Source: Bacteroidales bacterium UBA3808 (GTDB lineage: Bacteria > Bacteroidota > Bacteroidia > Bacteroidales > Paludibacteraceae). Taken from it: a DNA stretch of 31,005 nucleotides. Made by a program: the position numbers and the translations under genes. Below the pieces are notes generated by a model. The model saw only the letters and a list, made by a program, of their open reading frames with translations. It was not told the DNA's origin and did not search any database. The stretch spans positions 1-31,005 of the forward strand of contig DFEG01000027.1 of assembly GCA_002369075.1 (NCBI GenBank), given 5' to 3'. The first letter of the stretch is position 1; each line of letters begins with the position of its first letter. Below, in pieces: positions 1 to 8,997 of this stretch.

Positions 1-480
1 GGTCTCAAAGGCATGTATTCAGAGAAATCGTTGGAAGATAGTCTGGTTGCACATTTAGAGCAGTTTATCATGGAATTAGGCAACGGCTTTACGTTTGTGG
101 AGCGCCAGAAACGAATGATCATTGACGGCGAGGACTTTTATTTGGATCTGCTGTTCTATCACCGCAAGTTGCATCGTTTGATAGCAATAGACCTCAAACT
201 CGGTCGTTTCAAAGCGCAGTATAAGGGTCAAATGGAGTTGTATCTGCGTTGGTTGGAGCAGAATGAGATGCAACCGGGTGAAGAGTCACCGCTTGGATTA
301 CTATTGTGTACGGAAGGAAGCGAGGAACAGATAAACTTGCTTCAATTGGATAAGTCGGGCATCCGGGTAGCGCAATATCTGACCGAATTGCCATCCAAAG
401 AGGTTCTTCTGCGCCAATTACAAAAATCCTTAGCCGCCGCCAAAGAATTATCCACCGACCGACTCACAACCGTGAGATGA
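1..480 (+). CDS. DUF1016/YhcG-type PD-(D/E)XK nuclease domain protein, 3' part
   Basis: The reading frame is open from the first base of the window, so the ATG at 13 is probably internal and the N-terminus lies outside. The visible 159 or so residues match the C-terminal nuclease half of the DUF1016 (YhcG) family: a YSEKSLEDSLVAHLEQFI helix, then DLLFYHRKLHRLIAIDLKLG, where the D and the later D-L-K form a PD-(D/E)XK-like core, then a YKGQMELYLRWL helix. Family members often sit inside type I restriction loci, as here, 46 bp before hsdR. The role is inferred to be nuclease-linked defence; substrate is unknown. The C-terminal 20 residues (rich in K, A and S/T) are not conserved in my memory of the family. 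High confidence in family, low in function. Confidence 0.85.
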   Translation, partial: GLKGMYSEKSLEDSLVAHLEQFIMELGNGFTFVERQKRMIIDGEDFYLDLLFYHRKLHRLIAIDLKLGRFKAQYKGQMELYLRWLEQNEMQPGEESPLGLLLCTEGSEEQINLLQLDKSGIRVAQYLTELPSKEVLLRQLQKSLAAAKELSTDRLTTVR

Positions 481-526
481 CCGAGATACAAATTCACGTA
501 TAACAAAGAGAAACAGCAATAATAAT

Positions 527-3500
527 ATGAGTAGAACATTCAACGAAGCGACGCGAGTGCAGATGCCGGCTATGGTACATCTGTGTCGGTTGGGGTATCA
601 GTTCTATGGCAAGATGCACCTGTCCTCGGAGGGCGACAAATACGACGGACAGACCAACATCCTGCTGGATGTCTTTCGCAAGCAGTTTGGCGAACTCAAC
701 CCCGGCAAAGAAGCGGAGTTCCCCTCGGTATTAAGCAAGATACAGGAGGAACTCAACTACGACGATCTGGGCAAAGCGTTCTATCATCGTCTCGTTTCCG
801 TGTCGCCGTATAAACTCATAGATTTCGACCATCCCAAGAAGAACTTGTACCATTTCACGGCGGAGTTCACCTGCCGCAACGGCGAGAACGAGTTCCGACC
901 GGATATAACGCTCTTTGTCAACGGTCTTCCGCTGGTCTTTGTTGAGGTGAAGAAGCCGAATAACGCCGGTGGTATGCTTGCCGAGAGCAAGCGCATGAAC
1001 CAAGACCGCTTCCCCAACAAAGCTTTCCGCCGCTTCATCAATATCACGCAGCTGATGATCTTCTCCAACAACATGGAATACGATACACGCGGCGGAATAG
1101 TGCCTATCGAGGGCGCTTTCTATTGCACGGGCGGACGCAAGAACGTTCCGTTCAACTGTTTCCGCGAGCAGAAGAAAGCCAATGAGGATATAGCGCCGTT
1201 TCTGAAATACTATCCCTATTTGCCGGACGAACATTTAGCGCCGACAGAGCACATGATCCTCTCGGCGTACAATAACGAAGTGATCGTCCACGACCCCGAA
1301 TACAAAACCAACAAAGGGCTGTTTACGCCGACCAACAGCATTCTCACGTCCATGTGTGCGCCGGAGCGATTGCTGTTCATCTTGCGTTACGGCATCGCGT
1401 ACGTGCAGCAGGAGAAAGAGGAAGACGGCGAACTCAAAGTGCGTGACGAGAAGCATATCATGCGCTACCAGCAGCTCTTTGCCGCGTTGGACATCCGCCA
1501 TAAACTGAAAGAGGGCGTGCGTTCGGGTATCGTTTGGCATACACAGGGTAGCGGCAAAACGGCACTCAGTTATTACCTGACCAAAGTGCTGACAGATTAC
1601 TATGCGTCCATCAATACCGTTCCGCGGTTCTATTTTGTGGTGGATCGTCTGGACTTGCTGACCCAAGCCACACAGGAGTTCGAGGCGCGCGGACTACGCG
1701 TCAATACCGCCAACACACGCGAAGAACTGATGGAGCAGTTCCGCCAGAACCAATCCATGCAGGGCAATACCGGCGAAGCGGAGATCACGGTGGTCAACAT
1801 TCAGAAGTTCGCACAGGATACTGCCAAAGTGTCACTTCCTGCGTACGCCACCAATCTGCAACGTATCTTCATCCTCGATGAGGCGCATCGTGGCTACAAG
1901 CCCGGTGGCTGTTTCCTCGCCAATCTCTTTGATGCCGACCAGAACGCGATTAAGATTGCCCTCACGGGTACGCCTTTGCTCAAAGAGGAACGCTCGTCTT
2001 GCAGCGTCTTCGGCGATTACCTCTCTACCTATTACTACGACCGCTCCATTGCCGATGGCTACACACGCCGTATCATCCGCGAGGAGATAGAGACTTCCTA
2101 TCGCGAGAAACTGAATGAGATTTACGACAAGCTGGATCAACTCGTCACGAAGAAAGATGTGCAGAAAGACCAAGTAATCGAGCACGACAGTTATGTGGAT
2201 GAACTGCTGCGTTATATCATCCATGACATGAGCCGTTTCCGTTCGGGTTATCCCAATCTCAATCCCGGCGGAATGGTTATATGCGAGACTTCCGAGCAGG
2301 CCGTCAAACTGTACGAACATTTCTCCAAGATACAGGACGAGCACAACGCCAACTACGTCCTCAAATCCAATATGCGCGCTGGTCTGGTACTCTATAACAG
2401 CGGTACGAAAGAGGAGATACGAGCGGTCATAAAAGACTTCAAGAAGAACGAGACCATCGACATCCTCTTTGTCTATAACATGCTGCTCACGGGATTTGAT
2501 GCCCCGCGGCTCAAACGCCTCTATTTCTGCCGCAAGATGGACGGACACAACCTGCTCCAAGCGATCACGCGTGTCAACCGTCCGTATGGCGAAATGCGTT
2601 ACGGCTATGTGATTGATTTTGCCAATATCAAGAAGAACTTTGAGCAGACCAACGAGGCTTATCTGCAAGAGTTAGCCAAGCACGACGATCCGGATATGCC
2701 GGACGGACAATCGCTCGTAGAGACCTTCCGTTCGGTCATGGCGGGTAATGACGAGATTGTGGAGAACATGCGCGAGATACGCAGCAAACTCTTTGACTAC
2801 TCGCTTGATAACGCCGAACTTTTTTCCTCGCAACTGGACACGTTGGAGGACAAATCCGCACTTATCGACCTCAAGAACGCACTCCTTGCGGCACGCGATA
2901 TGGGCAACATGGTTCGTACCTTCGGCGACGAAGAGATGCGTACAAAGTTCGCCGAGATAGATATAGCACGCTTGCCGGAGCTGATCTCCGAAGTGCAACA
3001 TCGTATCAACCTCATCAACGCCAAAGAGAGTTTCGAAGTGGCGGCTGACAAACGCATCCTCATCAACGAAGCGATGGCGTCTATCGAGTTCACCTTCTCC
3101 AAGATCGGCGAGGAAGAACTGACCATTGCCTCCAAGGAAGAGCTGCAATCGGCGTACGCGCATCTGATACACACCTTCACTTCCTTTGAGGACCAAGCCG
3201 ACGAGGAGTTTATCTCCATCCGCGAAGCGTTCTTGCAGCGTTTCCGCGAATATGGCTTTGAGATTGATACCGTGGCTAAGTTCAACGAGCAGAAGAAGAT
3301 GTTAGACGAGATCATGGCGCATTTGCATAAACTCCAACTCGCCAACAAAGCCTTGGCGGACCATTACAACGGCGATTACAAATACGCCCGCATTCACAAG
3401 CGAATCCGCGAGGAGAACCAAAAACGTCAGCGTAGCCATAATGCCCATATGATTGCCAAAGCGGATGATTTGATTATTGAGCAAGTGCTCAAATCAATCA

Positions 3501-3706
3501 AAACGGGTATCGATACCGCCGTCTATGACGACTACCATATCCTAAAGAAAGATGCGTTCTTCCGCCAGAAAGTGCAGAACATCATCGCTACGCACACCTC
3601 GGCGGTCATCAATCTCGGCGCAACACGCGAGGATTGGGAGTTCATGACTCCACGCATTTACCAACAATATGTAGAACAATACGACAGGACTTATCCTGCT
3701 GCTTAA
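527..3706 (+). CDS. hsdR: Type I restriction enzyme, HsdR (endonuclease/translocase) subunit
   Basis: This is the motor and nuclease subunit of a type I restriction-modification complex; it translocates DNA using ATP and cuts unmethylated DNA far from the recognition site. The 1059-residue length is normal. The N-terminal nuclease domain has D126 and E140-V-K142 (PD-ExK). The SF2 helicase core shows Walker A GSGKT at 341-345, DEAH at 451-454, a LTGTPL motif III region, and an ITRVNRPY motif VI region near residue 690. The C-terminal 300 residues are helical, as expected for the part that contacts HsdM. The ATG at 527 follows an A-rich stretch and gives a standard N-terminus. The stop is one base before the hsdM ATG, so the two are probably translationally coupled. 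No frameshift is seen. Confidence 0.97.
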   Translation: MSRTFNEATRVQMPAMVHLCRLGYQFYGKMHLSSEGDKYDGQTNILLDVFRKQFGELNPGKEAEFPSVLSKIQEELNYDDLGKAFYHRLVSVSPYKLIDFDHPKKNLYHFTAEFTCRNGENEFRPDITLFVNGLPLVFVEVKKPNNAGGMLAESKRMNQDRFPNKAFRRFINITQLMIFSNNMEYDTRGGIVPIEGAFYCTGGRKNVPFNCFREQKKANEDIAPFLKYYPYLPDEHLAPTEHMILSAYNNEVIVHDPEYKTNKGLFTPTNSILTSMCAPERLLFILRYGIAYVQQEKEEDGELKVRDEKHIMRYQQLFAALDIRHKLKEGVRSGIVWHTQGSGKTALSYYLTKVLTDYYASINTVPRFYFVVDRLDLLTQATQEFEARGLRVNTANTREELMEQFRQNQSMQGNTGEAEITVVNIQKFAQDTAKVSLPAYATNLQRIFILDEAHRGYKPGGCFLANLFDADQNAIKIALTGTPLLKEERSSCSVFGDYLSTYYYDRSIADGYTRRIIREEIETSYREKLNEIYDKLDQLVTKKDVQKDQVIEHDSYVDELLRYIIHDMSRFRSGYPNLNPGGMVICETSEQAVKLYEHFSKIQDEHNANYVLKSNMRAGLVLYNSGTKEEIRAVIKDFKKNETIDILFVYNMLLTGFDAPRLKRLYFCRKMDGHNLLQAITRVNRPYGEMRYGYVIDFANIKKNFEQTNEAYLQELAKHDDPDMPDGQSLVETFRSVMAGNDEIVENMREIRSKLFDYSLDNAELFSSQLDTLEDKSALIDLKNALLAARDMGNMVRTFGDEEMRTKFAEIDIARLPELISEVQHRINLINAKESFEVAADKRILINEAMASIEFTFSKIGEEELTIASKEELQSAYAHLIHTFTSFEDQADEEFISIREAFLQRFREYGFEIDTVAKFNEQKKMLDEIMAHLHKLQLANKALADHYNGDYKYARIHKRIREENQKRQRSHNAHMIAKADDLIIEQVLKSIKTGIDTAVYDDYHILKKDAFFRQKVQNIIATHTSAVINLGATREDWEFMTPRIYQQYVEQYDRTYPAA

Positions 3707-3707
3707 T

Positions 3708-5366
3708 ATGGATATTAGAGAAAAGACATTCCATCTCATCGACGACCTCAAACTAACCTGCCAATCGTACGGATTGGGCAACGACGGCAACGAGTACAAG
3801 ATCATCACACAGATGTTCCTGTATAAGTTCCTCAACGATAAGTTCGGCTATGCCATCAAACATACGTGTACAGACCTCAGTATGATTATCGCGCATTCCG
3901 ATAATTGGGAAACGGCTTATGCAGGCTTGCAACCCGAAGAACGCGAAGAACTGCTTTATGCGCTCGACCCGAATGTGCCCAAACTGCAACCCGAGCACCT
4001 GATATCTTATCTTTGGAACAACCAGACCAAGGGTGAGTTTGATGCGCTCTTTGACAGCACGATGGAAGCGATTGCGCATGATAACATCGATATTTTCTCT
4101 ACCCAGACAACCGAGCGCACACGTATTCCTATCTTCGAGCGGCTCACGGTCTTTGTGACCGATACCGCCAAACGTGCTGATTTCGCCCGTGCACTTATCG
4201 ACAAACTCGTCAATTTCTCTTTCGAGGAGACTTTCGAGGAACACTACGATTTCTTTGCCGCTATCTTCGAGCATCTTATTAAGGACTACAATACCGATTC
4301 GGGCGGCAAGTACGCCGAGTACTACACGCCGCACTCGATTGCTACGATCATGGCGCGTTTGCTCGTCGGCGATCATCCCGACTTGCGAGGAATGGAAGTT
4401 TATGACCCTTCCGCCGGAACAGGTACGCTCCTCATGGCGTTGGCGCATCAGATTGGCGAAGAACGATGCACGATCTATTCGCAGGATATCTCCCAGCGGT
4501 CGAATAAGATGCTCAAACTCAATCTTATTCTCAATAACCTCGTTCACTCGCTCGATAACGCTATCCAAGGTGACACCCTGACCGCTCCCTATCATAAGAA
4601 CGATGCAGGAACAGCACTCCGGCAGTTTGATTTCATCGTCTCTAACCCGCCGTTCAAGGTGGATTTCGTTGATACACACAAGACCGTAGCCGCACAGACA
4701 GCCCGTTTCTGGGCAGGTGTGCCCAACGTGCCCAAAGAGATCAATCCCAAGAAACCCAAGATGGCGATTTATACCTGCTTCTTGCAGCACGTCATCAACT
4801 CGCTCAAACCCGGTGGTAAAGCCGCTATCGTCGTTCCGACGGGATTCATTACCGCCAAATCAGGTATCGAGGGCAAGATTCTCAAACATATCGTGGAGAA
4901 CCATATCGTCTATGGCTGCATCTCTATGCCCAGCAATGTGTTTGCTACTACCGGCACAAACGTATCTGTCGTTTTCCTGCAAAAACCCAAAGCAGGTGAA
5001 GACACCTCTAACCGCAAGATCACGCTTATTGATGCCTCCAAACTGGGTGAGGAATACAAAGAAGGCAATAACCAGAAACTCCGTCTCCGTGACGAAGAGA
5101 TTGGCAAGATTGTAGATACATTCGCTAACCAACAAGCCGAAGACGGTTTCTCTGTGGTCGTCAGCTATGACGAACTGATGGAGAAAGGTTGCTCGCTTTC
5201 CGCAGGGCAGTATTTTGATATCAAGATTGAGTACGAAGATATTACTGCAGAAGAGTTCGCTTCGCGTATCAACGGCTACAAGCAAACCCTTGCATCCCAA
5301 TTCGCCGAAAGCCGCCAATTAGAGGACGCTATTATGCAGCAGTTAAACAGCTTGCAACTACGATAG
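3708..5366 (+). CDS. hsdM: Type I restriction-modification DNA methyltransferase, HsdM subunit
   Basis: N6-adenine methyltransferase subunit that modifies host DNA with HsdS and forms the core of the restriction complex. It has an HsdM N-terminal helical domain (about 1-150), then GGKYAEYYTPHSIATIMARLL, which leads into SAM-binding motif I with D233-PSAGTG. The catalytic motif IV NPPF is at 313-316. 552 residues is typical. It follows hsdR by one base. Its stop codon TAG (5364-5366) lies inside a four-unit 11-bp tandem repeat, so the final residues may have been remodelled by the repeat. All catalytic motifs are intact. Confidence 0.97.
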   Translation: MDIREKTFHLIDDLKLTCQSYGLGNDGNEYKIITQMFLYKFLNDKFGYAIKHTCTDLSMIIAHSDNWETAYAGLQPEEREELLYALDPNVPKLQPEHLISYLWNNQTKGEFDALFDSTMEAIAHDNIDIFSTQTTERTRIPIFERLTVFVTDTAKRADFARALIDKLVNFSFEETFEEHYDFFAAIFEHLIKDYNTDSGGKYAEYYTPHSIATIMARLLVGDHPDLRGMEVYDPSAGTGTLLMALAHQIGEERCTIYSQDISQRSNKMLKLNLILNNLVHSLDNAIQGDTLTAPYHKNDAGTALRQFDFIVSNPPFKVDFVDTHKTVAAQTARFWAGVPNVPKEINPKKPKMAIYTCFLQHVINSLKPGGKAAIVVPTGFITAKSGIEGKILKHIVENHIVYGCISMPSNVFATTGTNVSVVFLQKPKAGEDTSNRKITLIDASKLGEEYKEGNNQKLRLRDEEIGKIVDTFANQQAEDGFSVVVSYDELMEKGCSLSAGQYFDIKIEYEDITAEEFASRINGYKQTLASQFAESRQLEDAIMQQLNSLQLR

Positions 5367-5404
5367 ATATACGATACATATACGTTAGATACACGATAGA
5401 TAAA
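5361..5404. repeat. Four-unit 11-bp tandem repeat across the hsdM stop
   Basis: Four consecutive 11-mers of the form CGATAGATATA / CGATACATATA / CGTTAGATACA / CGATAGATAAA. The first unit contains the hsdM stop codon. The repeat fills most of the 55-bp gap to hsdS. It is one of several short degenerate tandem repeats at gene ends in this window. Confidence 0.85.
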
Positions 5405-5421
5405 GCCAACAATAAGCCAAG

Positions 5422-6606
5422 ATGAAGCTAACGAACATAGCAGATTATGTAACAGAGAAAATCAGTAGTGAAGATATATCTTTGGAGAATTACATTACTA
5501 CTGACAATCTTCTGCCTGATAAACAAGGCAGAACGATTGCTTCTAATTTGCCTCCACAAAAATGCACTTTGACGAAATATGCAAAGGGAGATGTGCTTAT
5601 TGCAAATATTCGTCCATACTTGAAGAAAATATGGATGGCTGATGGAGAAGGAGGTGCGTCTAACGATGTATTGGTATTTCGAGCAAAAGATGGATATGAT
5701 AATAGTTTCGTATATGCAGTACTGCTACAAGATTCTTTCTATAGTTGGGTAATGAAAGCTCCAAGAGGTTCCCAAATGCCACGTGGAGATAAGAACCATA
5801 TCATGAACTTTAATGTTTCTGATGTCCCTGGTAAAGAAAATATCGGAAAACTTCTTTCGAACTTAGATCGTAAGATTGCGCTTAATCGTCAGATCAACAC
5901 CAATTTGGAAGCGCTTGCGCGCCAGCTTTATGATTATTGGTTTGTCCAATTTGATTTCCCAGATGCCAACGGCAACCCCTATAAATCCTCCGGCGGCAAA
6001 ATGGTCTATAACGAAAAACTAAAGCGCGAAATACCCGACGGATGGGAAGTAAAGAATATATTTGATGCCGTAGATGTTCTCTATGGTTTCCCATTTAATG
6101 CAGACTTATTTACTACGGGAACTACCACAATTCCAGTTATTAGGATACGGGATATACTCGAAGGTAATATATCAACATATACTACCGAGTGCGTTAATGA
6201 GAAATACCGATTACATGAAAAGGATGTAGTTATTGGAATGGATGGTAATTTTCACATGGGAATTTGGCATAATAACGATGCATATCTAAACCAACGATGT
6301 GTCAGACTGCGAGCGAATGAGAAAACAGAAATTTCTGCGATACAAATACTCTATACGACTCAACCATATATAAAGTACAGAGAGAAAACTATTATTGGTT
6401 CTACTGTTGGACATTTATCAGACAAAGATATGAAAGCTTTGTATATTTTAGTACCTGTTGGTAATAAATATTTTGCTCCTCGTAAAACAATGGATAGTAT
6501 AACACAGCAGATAATTGAAAATAAGAAACAAATCACCTCTCTCACTCGCCAGCGTGACGAGTTATTGCCTTTACTCATGAACGGACAGGTAATAGTTCGA
6601 GAGTAA
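5422..6606 (+). CDS. hsdS: Type I restriction enzyme specificity subunit HsdS
   Basis: DNA-recognition subunit of the type I system; its two target-recognition domains (TRDs) each read half of a bipartite site. The architecture is TRD1 (about 1-130), a central coiled-coil conserved region (LLSNLDRKIALNRQINTNLEALARQLYDYWFVQFDFPD, about 135-180), TRD2 (about 200-350), and a terminal conserved helix ending TRQRDELLPLLMNGQV. The 394-residue length is normal for a two-TRD subunit. It looks clearly more AT-rich than hsdR/hsdM, especially in both TRDs, which fits exchange of specificity domains by horizontal transfer. No second or inverted hsdS and no invertase are seen, so phase-variable shuffling is not supported here. 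The recognition sequence cannot be read from the protein. Confidence 0.96.
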   Translation: MKLTNIADYVTEKISSEDISLENYITTDNLLPDKQGRTIASNLPPQKCTLTKYAKGDVLIANIRPYLKKIWMADGEGGASNDVLVFRAKDGYDNSFVYAVLLQDSFYSWVMKAPRGSQMPRGDKNHIMNFNVSDVPGKENIGKLLSNLDRKIALNRQINTNLEALARQLYDYWFVQFDFPDANGNPYKSSGGKMVYNEKLKREIPDGWEVKNIFDAVDVLYGFPFNADLFTTGTTTIPVIRIRDILEGNISTYTTECVNEKYRLHEKDVVIGMDGNFHMGIWHNNDAYLNQRCVRLRANEKTEISAIQILYTTQPYIKYREKTIIGSTVGHLSDKDMKALYILVPVGNKYFAPRKTMDSITQQIIENKKQITSLTRQRDELLPLLMNGQVIVRE

Positions 6607-6633
6607 CGAGATAAGAAGTAAAATTGAACAGCA

Positions 6634-7449
6634 ATGTCGCGAATACTCTATAAATATCTGGATATTACTGGCGCAAAATGCATGATTGGAATGGATGGCG
6701 TTCTTAAACGTCCTAACATCCAATTTACTAATGCCTCGCAATTAAATGACCCGTTTGATTGTCACCCGAATTTAATGGATTATTCAGAGATACCTGAATA
6801 CATACTAAATTTACATGGAGCACCATTGGAATGGTATACAGAAAAAGAGAAAAATGATGCTCTTAACTTGCGAAATGACACGTGGTTGAGTAGTTTTTCA
6901 AAAACGAATGATTCTCTTTTGATGTGGAGTCATTATTGTGCAAACCACAAAGGAATTTGCATCGGAATGAATTTGGTTGAATTGAGGGAAAATATGCCAT
7001 CCATGGGTGTTGGAATGTATCTTCTTGAACCTTTGAGATTAGAAGTGGAGTATCAGGATATTTTGAATCGTCCGAAAGCCTATCACTCACCGATTGATCC
7101 GCATTTTTATCAATTACTTACAAAAGCGAAAGCGTGGGAATACGAACAAGAAGTAAGATTAATTATTGAGAAACCGCATCCATGGCTGGCGGCATTTACT
7201 CCGGAGCAAGCGAAAGAAGCAAAGAAAGACAAGCACAAAATATGGGATTGGAAAGAGATTCATCATTATTTGCCAATTAGAGGAGAGCGGTTTAAGGAAA
7301 TATATTTTGGCATCAATACAAACCCAAATGAGAAAGAAAGGATTATTAATTATGCCCGTACAAAACTCAATCCCGACATTAAACTGTACCAAATGCAAGT
7401 AGATCCCGATGCCTTCCGCCTCAAACCAGAACCAATAATAGAAAAATAA
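6634..7449 (+). CDS. DUF2971 family protein
   Basis: 271-residue protein of the DUF2971 family, which has no settled biochemical role and is common in accessory and defence-type regions. Diagnostic features are the LYKYL start, the F-x-N-x-x-x-LNDPFD motif (about 31-41), SFSKTNDSLLMWSHYCANHKGICIGMN (about 89-115), and AKAWEYEQEVRLI (about 166-178). The gene appears AT-rich like hsdS and 27 bp separate it from the hsdS stop, suggesting it travelled with, or is co-transcribed with, the restriction locus. Its stop TAA overlaps the ATG of the next small gene (TAATG). Whether it is an effector or an accessory factor is unknown. Confidence 0.85.
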   Translation: MSRILYKYLDITGAKCMIGMDGVLKRPNIQFTNASQLNDPFDCHPNLMDYSEIPEYILNLHGAPLEWYTEKEKNDALNLRNDTWLSSFSKTNDSLLMWSHYCANHKGICIGMNLVELRENMPSMGVGMYLLEPLRLEVEYQDILNRPKAYHSPIDPHFYQLLTKAKAWEYEQEVRLIIEKPHPWLAAFTPEQAKEAKKDKHKIWDWKEIHHYLPIRGERFKEIYFGINTNPNEKERIINYARTKLNPDIKLYQMQVDPDAFRLKPEPIIEK

Positions 7450-7592
7450 TGCCCTGTCCACATAATCACATATCATGCCCTTGTCCGAAAGACTGTCCGC
7501 GGCACGGTCTCTGTTGTGCTTGCGTAGCACATCACAAAGCACACGGAACCAAACTCCCCGCCTGCCTCCGAGGAATAGACTGGCAAAAATAA
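7449..7592 (+). CDS. 47-residue cysteine-rich small protein (possible DUF6485-type)
   Basis: A short frame starts at the ATG embedded in the DUF2971 stop codon (TAATG), a configuration typical of translational coupling. The peptide has eight cysteines in 47 residues arranged as C-(6)-CPC-(3)-C-(5)-CC-A-C-(13)-C, with several histidines, including CPRHGLCCACVAHHKAHG followed by LPACLR. This pattern suggests a small metal-binding (zinc-ribbon-like) protein. It resembles a widespread small Cys-rich family ending in an HH-x-x-x-G-x-LPAC stretch, which I associate with DUF6485 but cannot confirm. An overlapping frame at 7475-7690 has no such composition and is not preferred. The stop codon abuts the first copy of the Fic-flanking repeat. 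Confidence 0.75.
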   Translation: MPCPHNHISCPCPKDCPRHGLCCACVAHHKAHGTKLPACLRGIDWQK

Positions 7593-7684
7593 AAAAAGTT
7601 GCTTTTAAGGTGATAGATTTCTTATCCCCAAGGGAACGATCACTACGTGTGCAGGTCTTTTTTGACATCTATATGGAGGGGTAT
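7592..7684. repeat. Direct repeat, copy 1 (upstream of the Fic gene)
   Basis: 93-bp sequence that reappears at 8914-8997. The two copies agree over their whole length except for one substitution (CACT versus CGCT at 7641-7644) and a 9-bp stretch (7664-7672) present only here. It starts with an A-run and GTTGCTTTTAAGG, contains TCCCCAAGGGA (a small dyad), and ends with a T-run then ATGGAGGGGTAT. It starts at the last base of the stop codon of the Cys-rich gene. The role is unknown; possibilities are a recombination site, a mobile-element edge or a duplicated 3' regulatory element. Confidence 0.9.
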
Positions 7685-7817
7685 ATATAAACACAAATCA
7701 ATTAACACAAAAACGCAAATGAATAAAGAACCATGCGGAGAAAAAACGACCTATTCGCCGCAAAAGTGCGGAGATTAGGCACGATTTTTGTTGCAAGATA
7801 TAGAAAACAAATACACT
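7685..7817 (+). other. Fic upstream region
   Basis: No gene is seen here. A small inverted repeat, CCGCA-AAAG-TGCGG, lies at 7758-7771. GATTTTTG at 7783-7790 differs from the Bacteroidota -7 box at one position but has no TTG 20 nt upstream, so a promoter is possible but not well supported. Confidence 0.4.
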
Positions 7818-8930
7818 ATGAATACCGTTTATCTATGGCAAAATGGCAGGTTTCCCCGTTTCGAATGGGATGCCGATGCGCTGCTATTACCTTTAGGCGA
7901 AGTACACACCTTGCAAGGGCAGTTGCTGGGACGCATGTCTGCGTTGGGCTTTGAAGGCCTTGCGCAACAGGTGGAAGCCGTCACCCAAGAGATCATCGGT
8001 TCATCCCAGATAGAAGGTGTGACGCTGAATGCCGACAGCGTACGAAGCAGTGTAGCACGGCATCTGGGATTAGAAACGGCGGGCAATGAGCGAAGTGACC
8101 ATTATACCGAAGGGGTGGTGAATGCGATGATGCAGGCCACACAAGCATTTGCGGCTCCACTTACTGCTGAACGGATGTTTGGATGGCATGCCGCTTTCTT
8201 CCCGACCGGTTATAGCGACGGCTACAAGATAACGGTTGCTAACTGGCGTGTGGGAGACGAGCCGATGCAAGTGGTTAGCGGACCTATGGGCAAAGAGAAA
8301 GTGCATTTTGTAGCTCCGTCAAGCGATATGGTTCCGGCAATGATGGAACAATTCACCGCATGGTGCAACACCCCGAATGACACCGACCCGATACTACGTG
8401 CGGCTATAGCACATTTATGGTTCGTAACAATCCATCCTTTTGATGACGGCAACGGACGTATGGCACGCACCATTACCGAGATGATGCTTGCACGTGCGGA
8501 CAACAGCAGCCGGCGTTTCTATAGCCTTTCGGCAGAGATAATGAAGCAGCGCAAGGAGTACTACGATGCGTTGGAACAAGCGCAGAAAGGTGCAATAGAT
8601 GTCACGCCATGGTTACTATGGTTTGTAAAAACATTGCATAAAGCACTGCTCTTTTCGTTGCAAACAACCGACCGAGTACTGCAGAAAGCATCTTTCTGGA
8701 GCGAACACAAAGAGACAGAACTGAACGAACGGCAACGGAAAATCATCAATCGGCTATGGGATGGTTTCGACGGCAAACTGACTACGCAGAAATACGCCAA
8801 GATCAATCATTGCTCGCAAGACACAGCGCTGCGTGACATACAATCCTTGATAGAAAAAGGCATTCTCCGCAAGACTGATGAGGGAGGTCGTTCCACCAAT
8901 TATGAACTAATAGAAAAAAGTTGCTTTTAA
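7818..8930 (+). CDS. Fic family protein with DUF4172-type N-terminus and C-terminal winged helix
   Basis: Fic enzymes transfer AMP or other nucleotide moieties to target proteins. The catalytic motif HPFDDGNGR is at 206-214 and intact. The N-terminus (WQNGRFPRFEWDADAL) matches the DUF4172 module found in this Fic class. SSQIEG at 62-67 fits the auto-inhibitory [S/T]-x-x-x-E-[G/N] helix, so the protein is probably self-inhibited (class II). A C-terminal winged-helix segment (about 295-365) may bind DNA or autoregulate. The ATG at 7818 is preferred over upstream non-ATG starts because MNTVYLWQNG matches the family start. The last residues (KSCF) and the stop codon are encoded by the second direct-repeat copy, so the natural C-terminus may have been replaced. 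No antitoxin gene is adjacent. Confidence 0.93.
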   Translation: MNTVYLWQNGRFPRFEWDADALLLPLGEVHTLQGQLLGRMSALGFEGLAQQVEAVTQEIIGSSQIEGVTLNADSVRSSVARHLGLETAGNERSDHYTEGVVNAMMQATQAFAAPLTAERMFGWHAAFFPTGYSDGYKITVANWRVGDEPMQVVSGPMGKEKVHFVAPSSDMVPAMMEQFTAWCNTPNDTDPILRAAIAHLWFVTIHPFDDGNGRMARTITEMMLARADNSSRRFYSLSAEIMKQRKEYYDALEQAQKGAIDVTPWLLWFVKTLHKALLFSLQTTDRVLQKASFWSEHKETELNERQRKIINRLWDGFDGKLTTQKYAKINHCSQDTALRDIQSLIEKGILRKTDEGGRSTNYELIEKSCF

Positions 8931-8997
8931 GGTGATAGATTTCTTATCCCCAAGGGAACGATCGCTACGTGTGCAGGTCTTTTTTATGGAGGGGTAT
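8914..8997. repeat. Direct repeat, copy 2 (3' end of the Fic gene)
   Basis: 84-bp second copy of the repeat at 7592-7684. It overlaps the final five codons of the Fic gene and provides the TAA stop at 8928-8930. Compared with copy 1 it lacks 9 bp after the T-run and has one substitution. The near identity implies a recent duplication or recent homogenisation. Confidence 0.9.

Noticed and set aside
3753..4790. 345-residue minus-strand frame opposite hsdM
   Set aside because: Shadow of the hsdM coding sequence; no family features.
7475..7690. 71-residue plus-strand frame overlapping the Cys-rich gene
   Set aside because: The overlapping Cys-rich frame has a coupled start and a coherent cysteine pattern; this frame runs into the direct repeat and has no family features.
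7592..8997. Integron cassette with attC sites
   Set aside because: The repeats lack the paired attC core motifs and no integron integrase is present, so only the general direct-repeat statement is kept.
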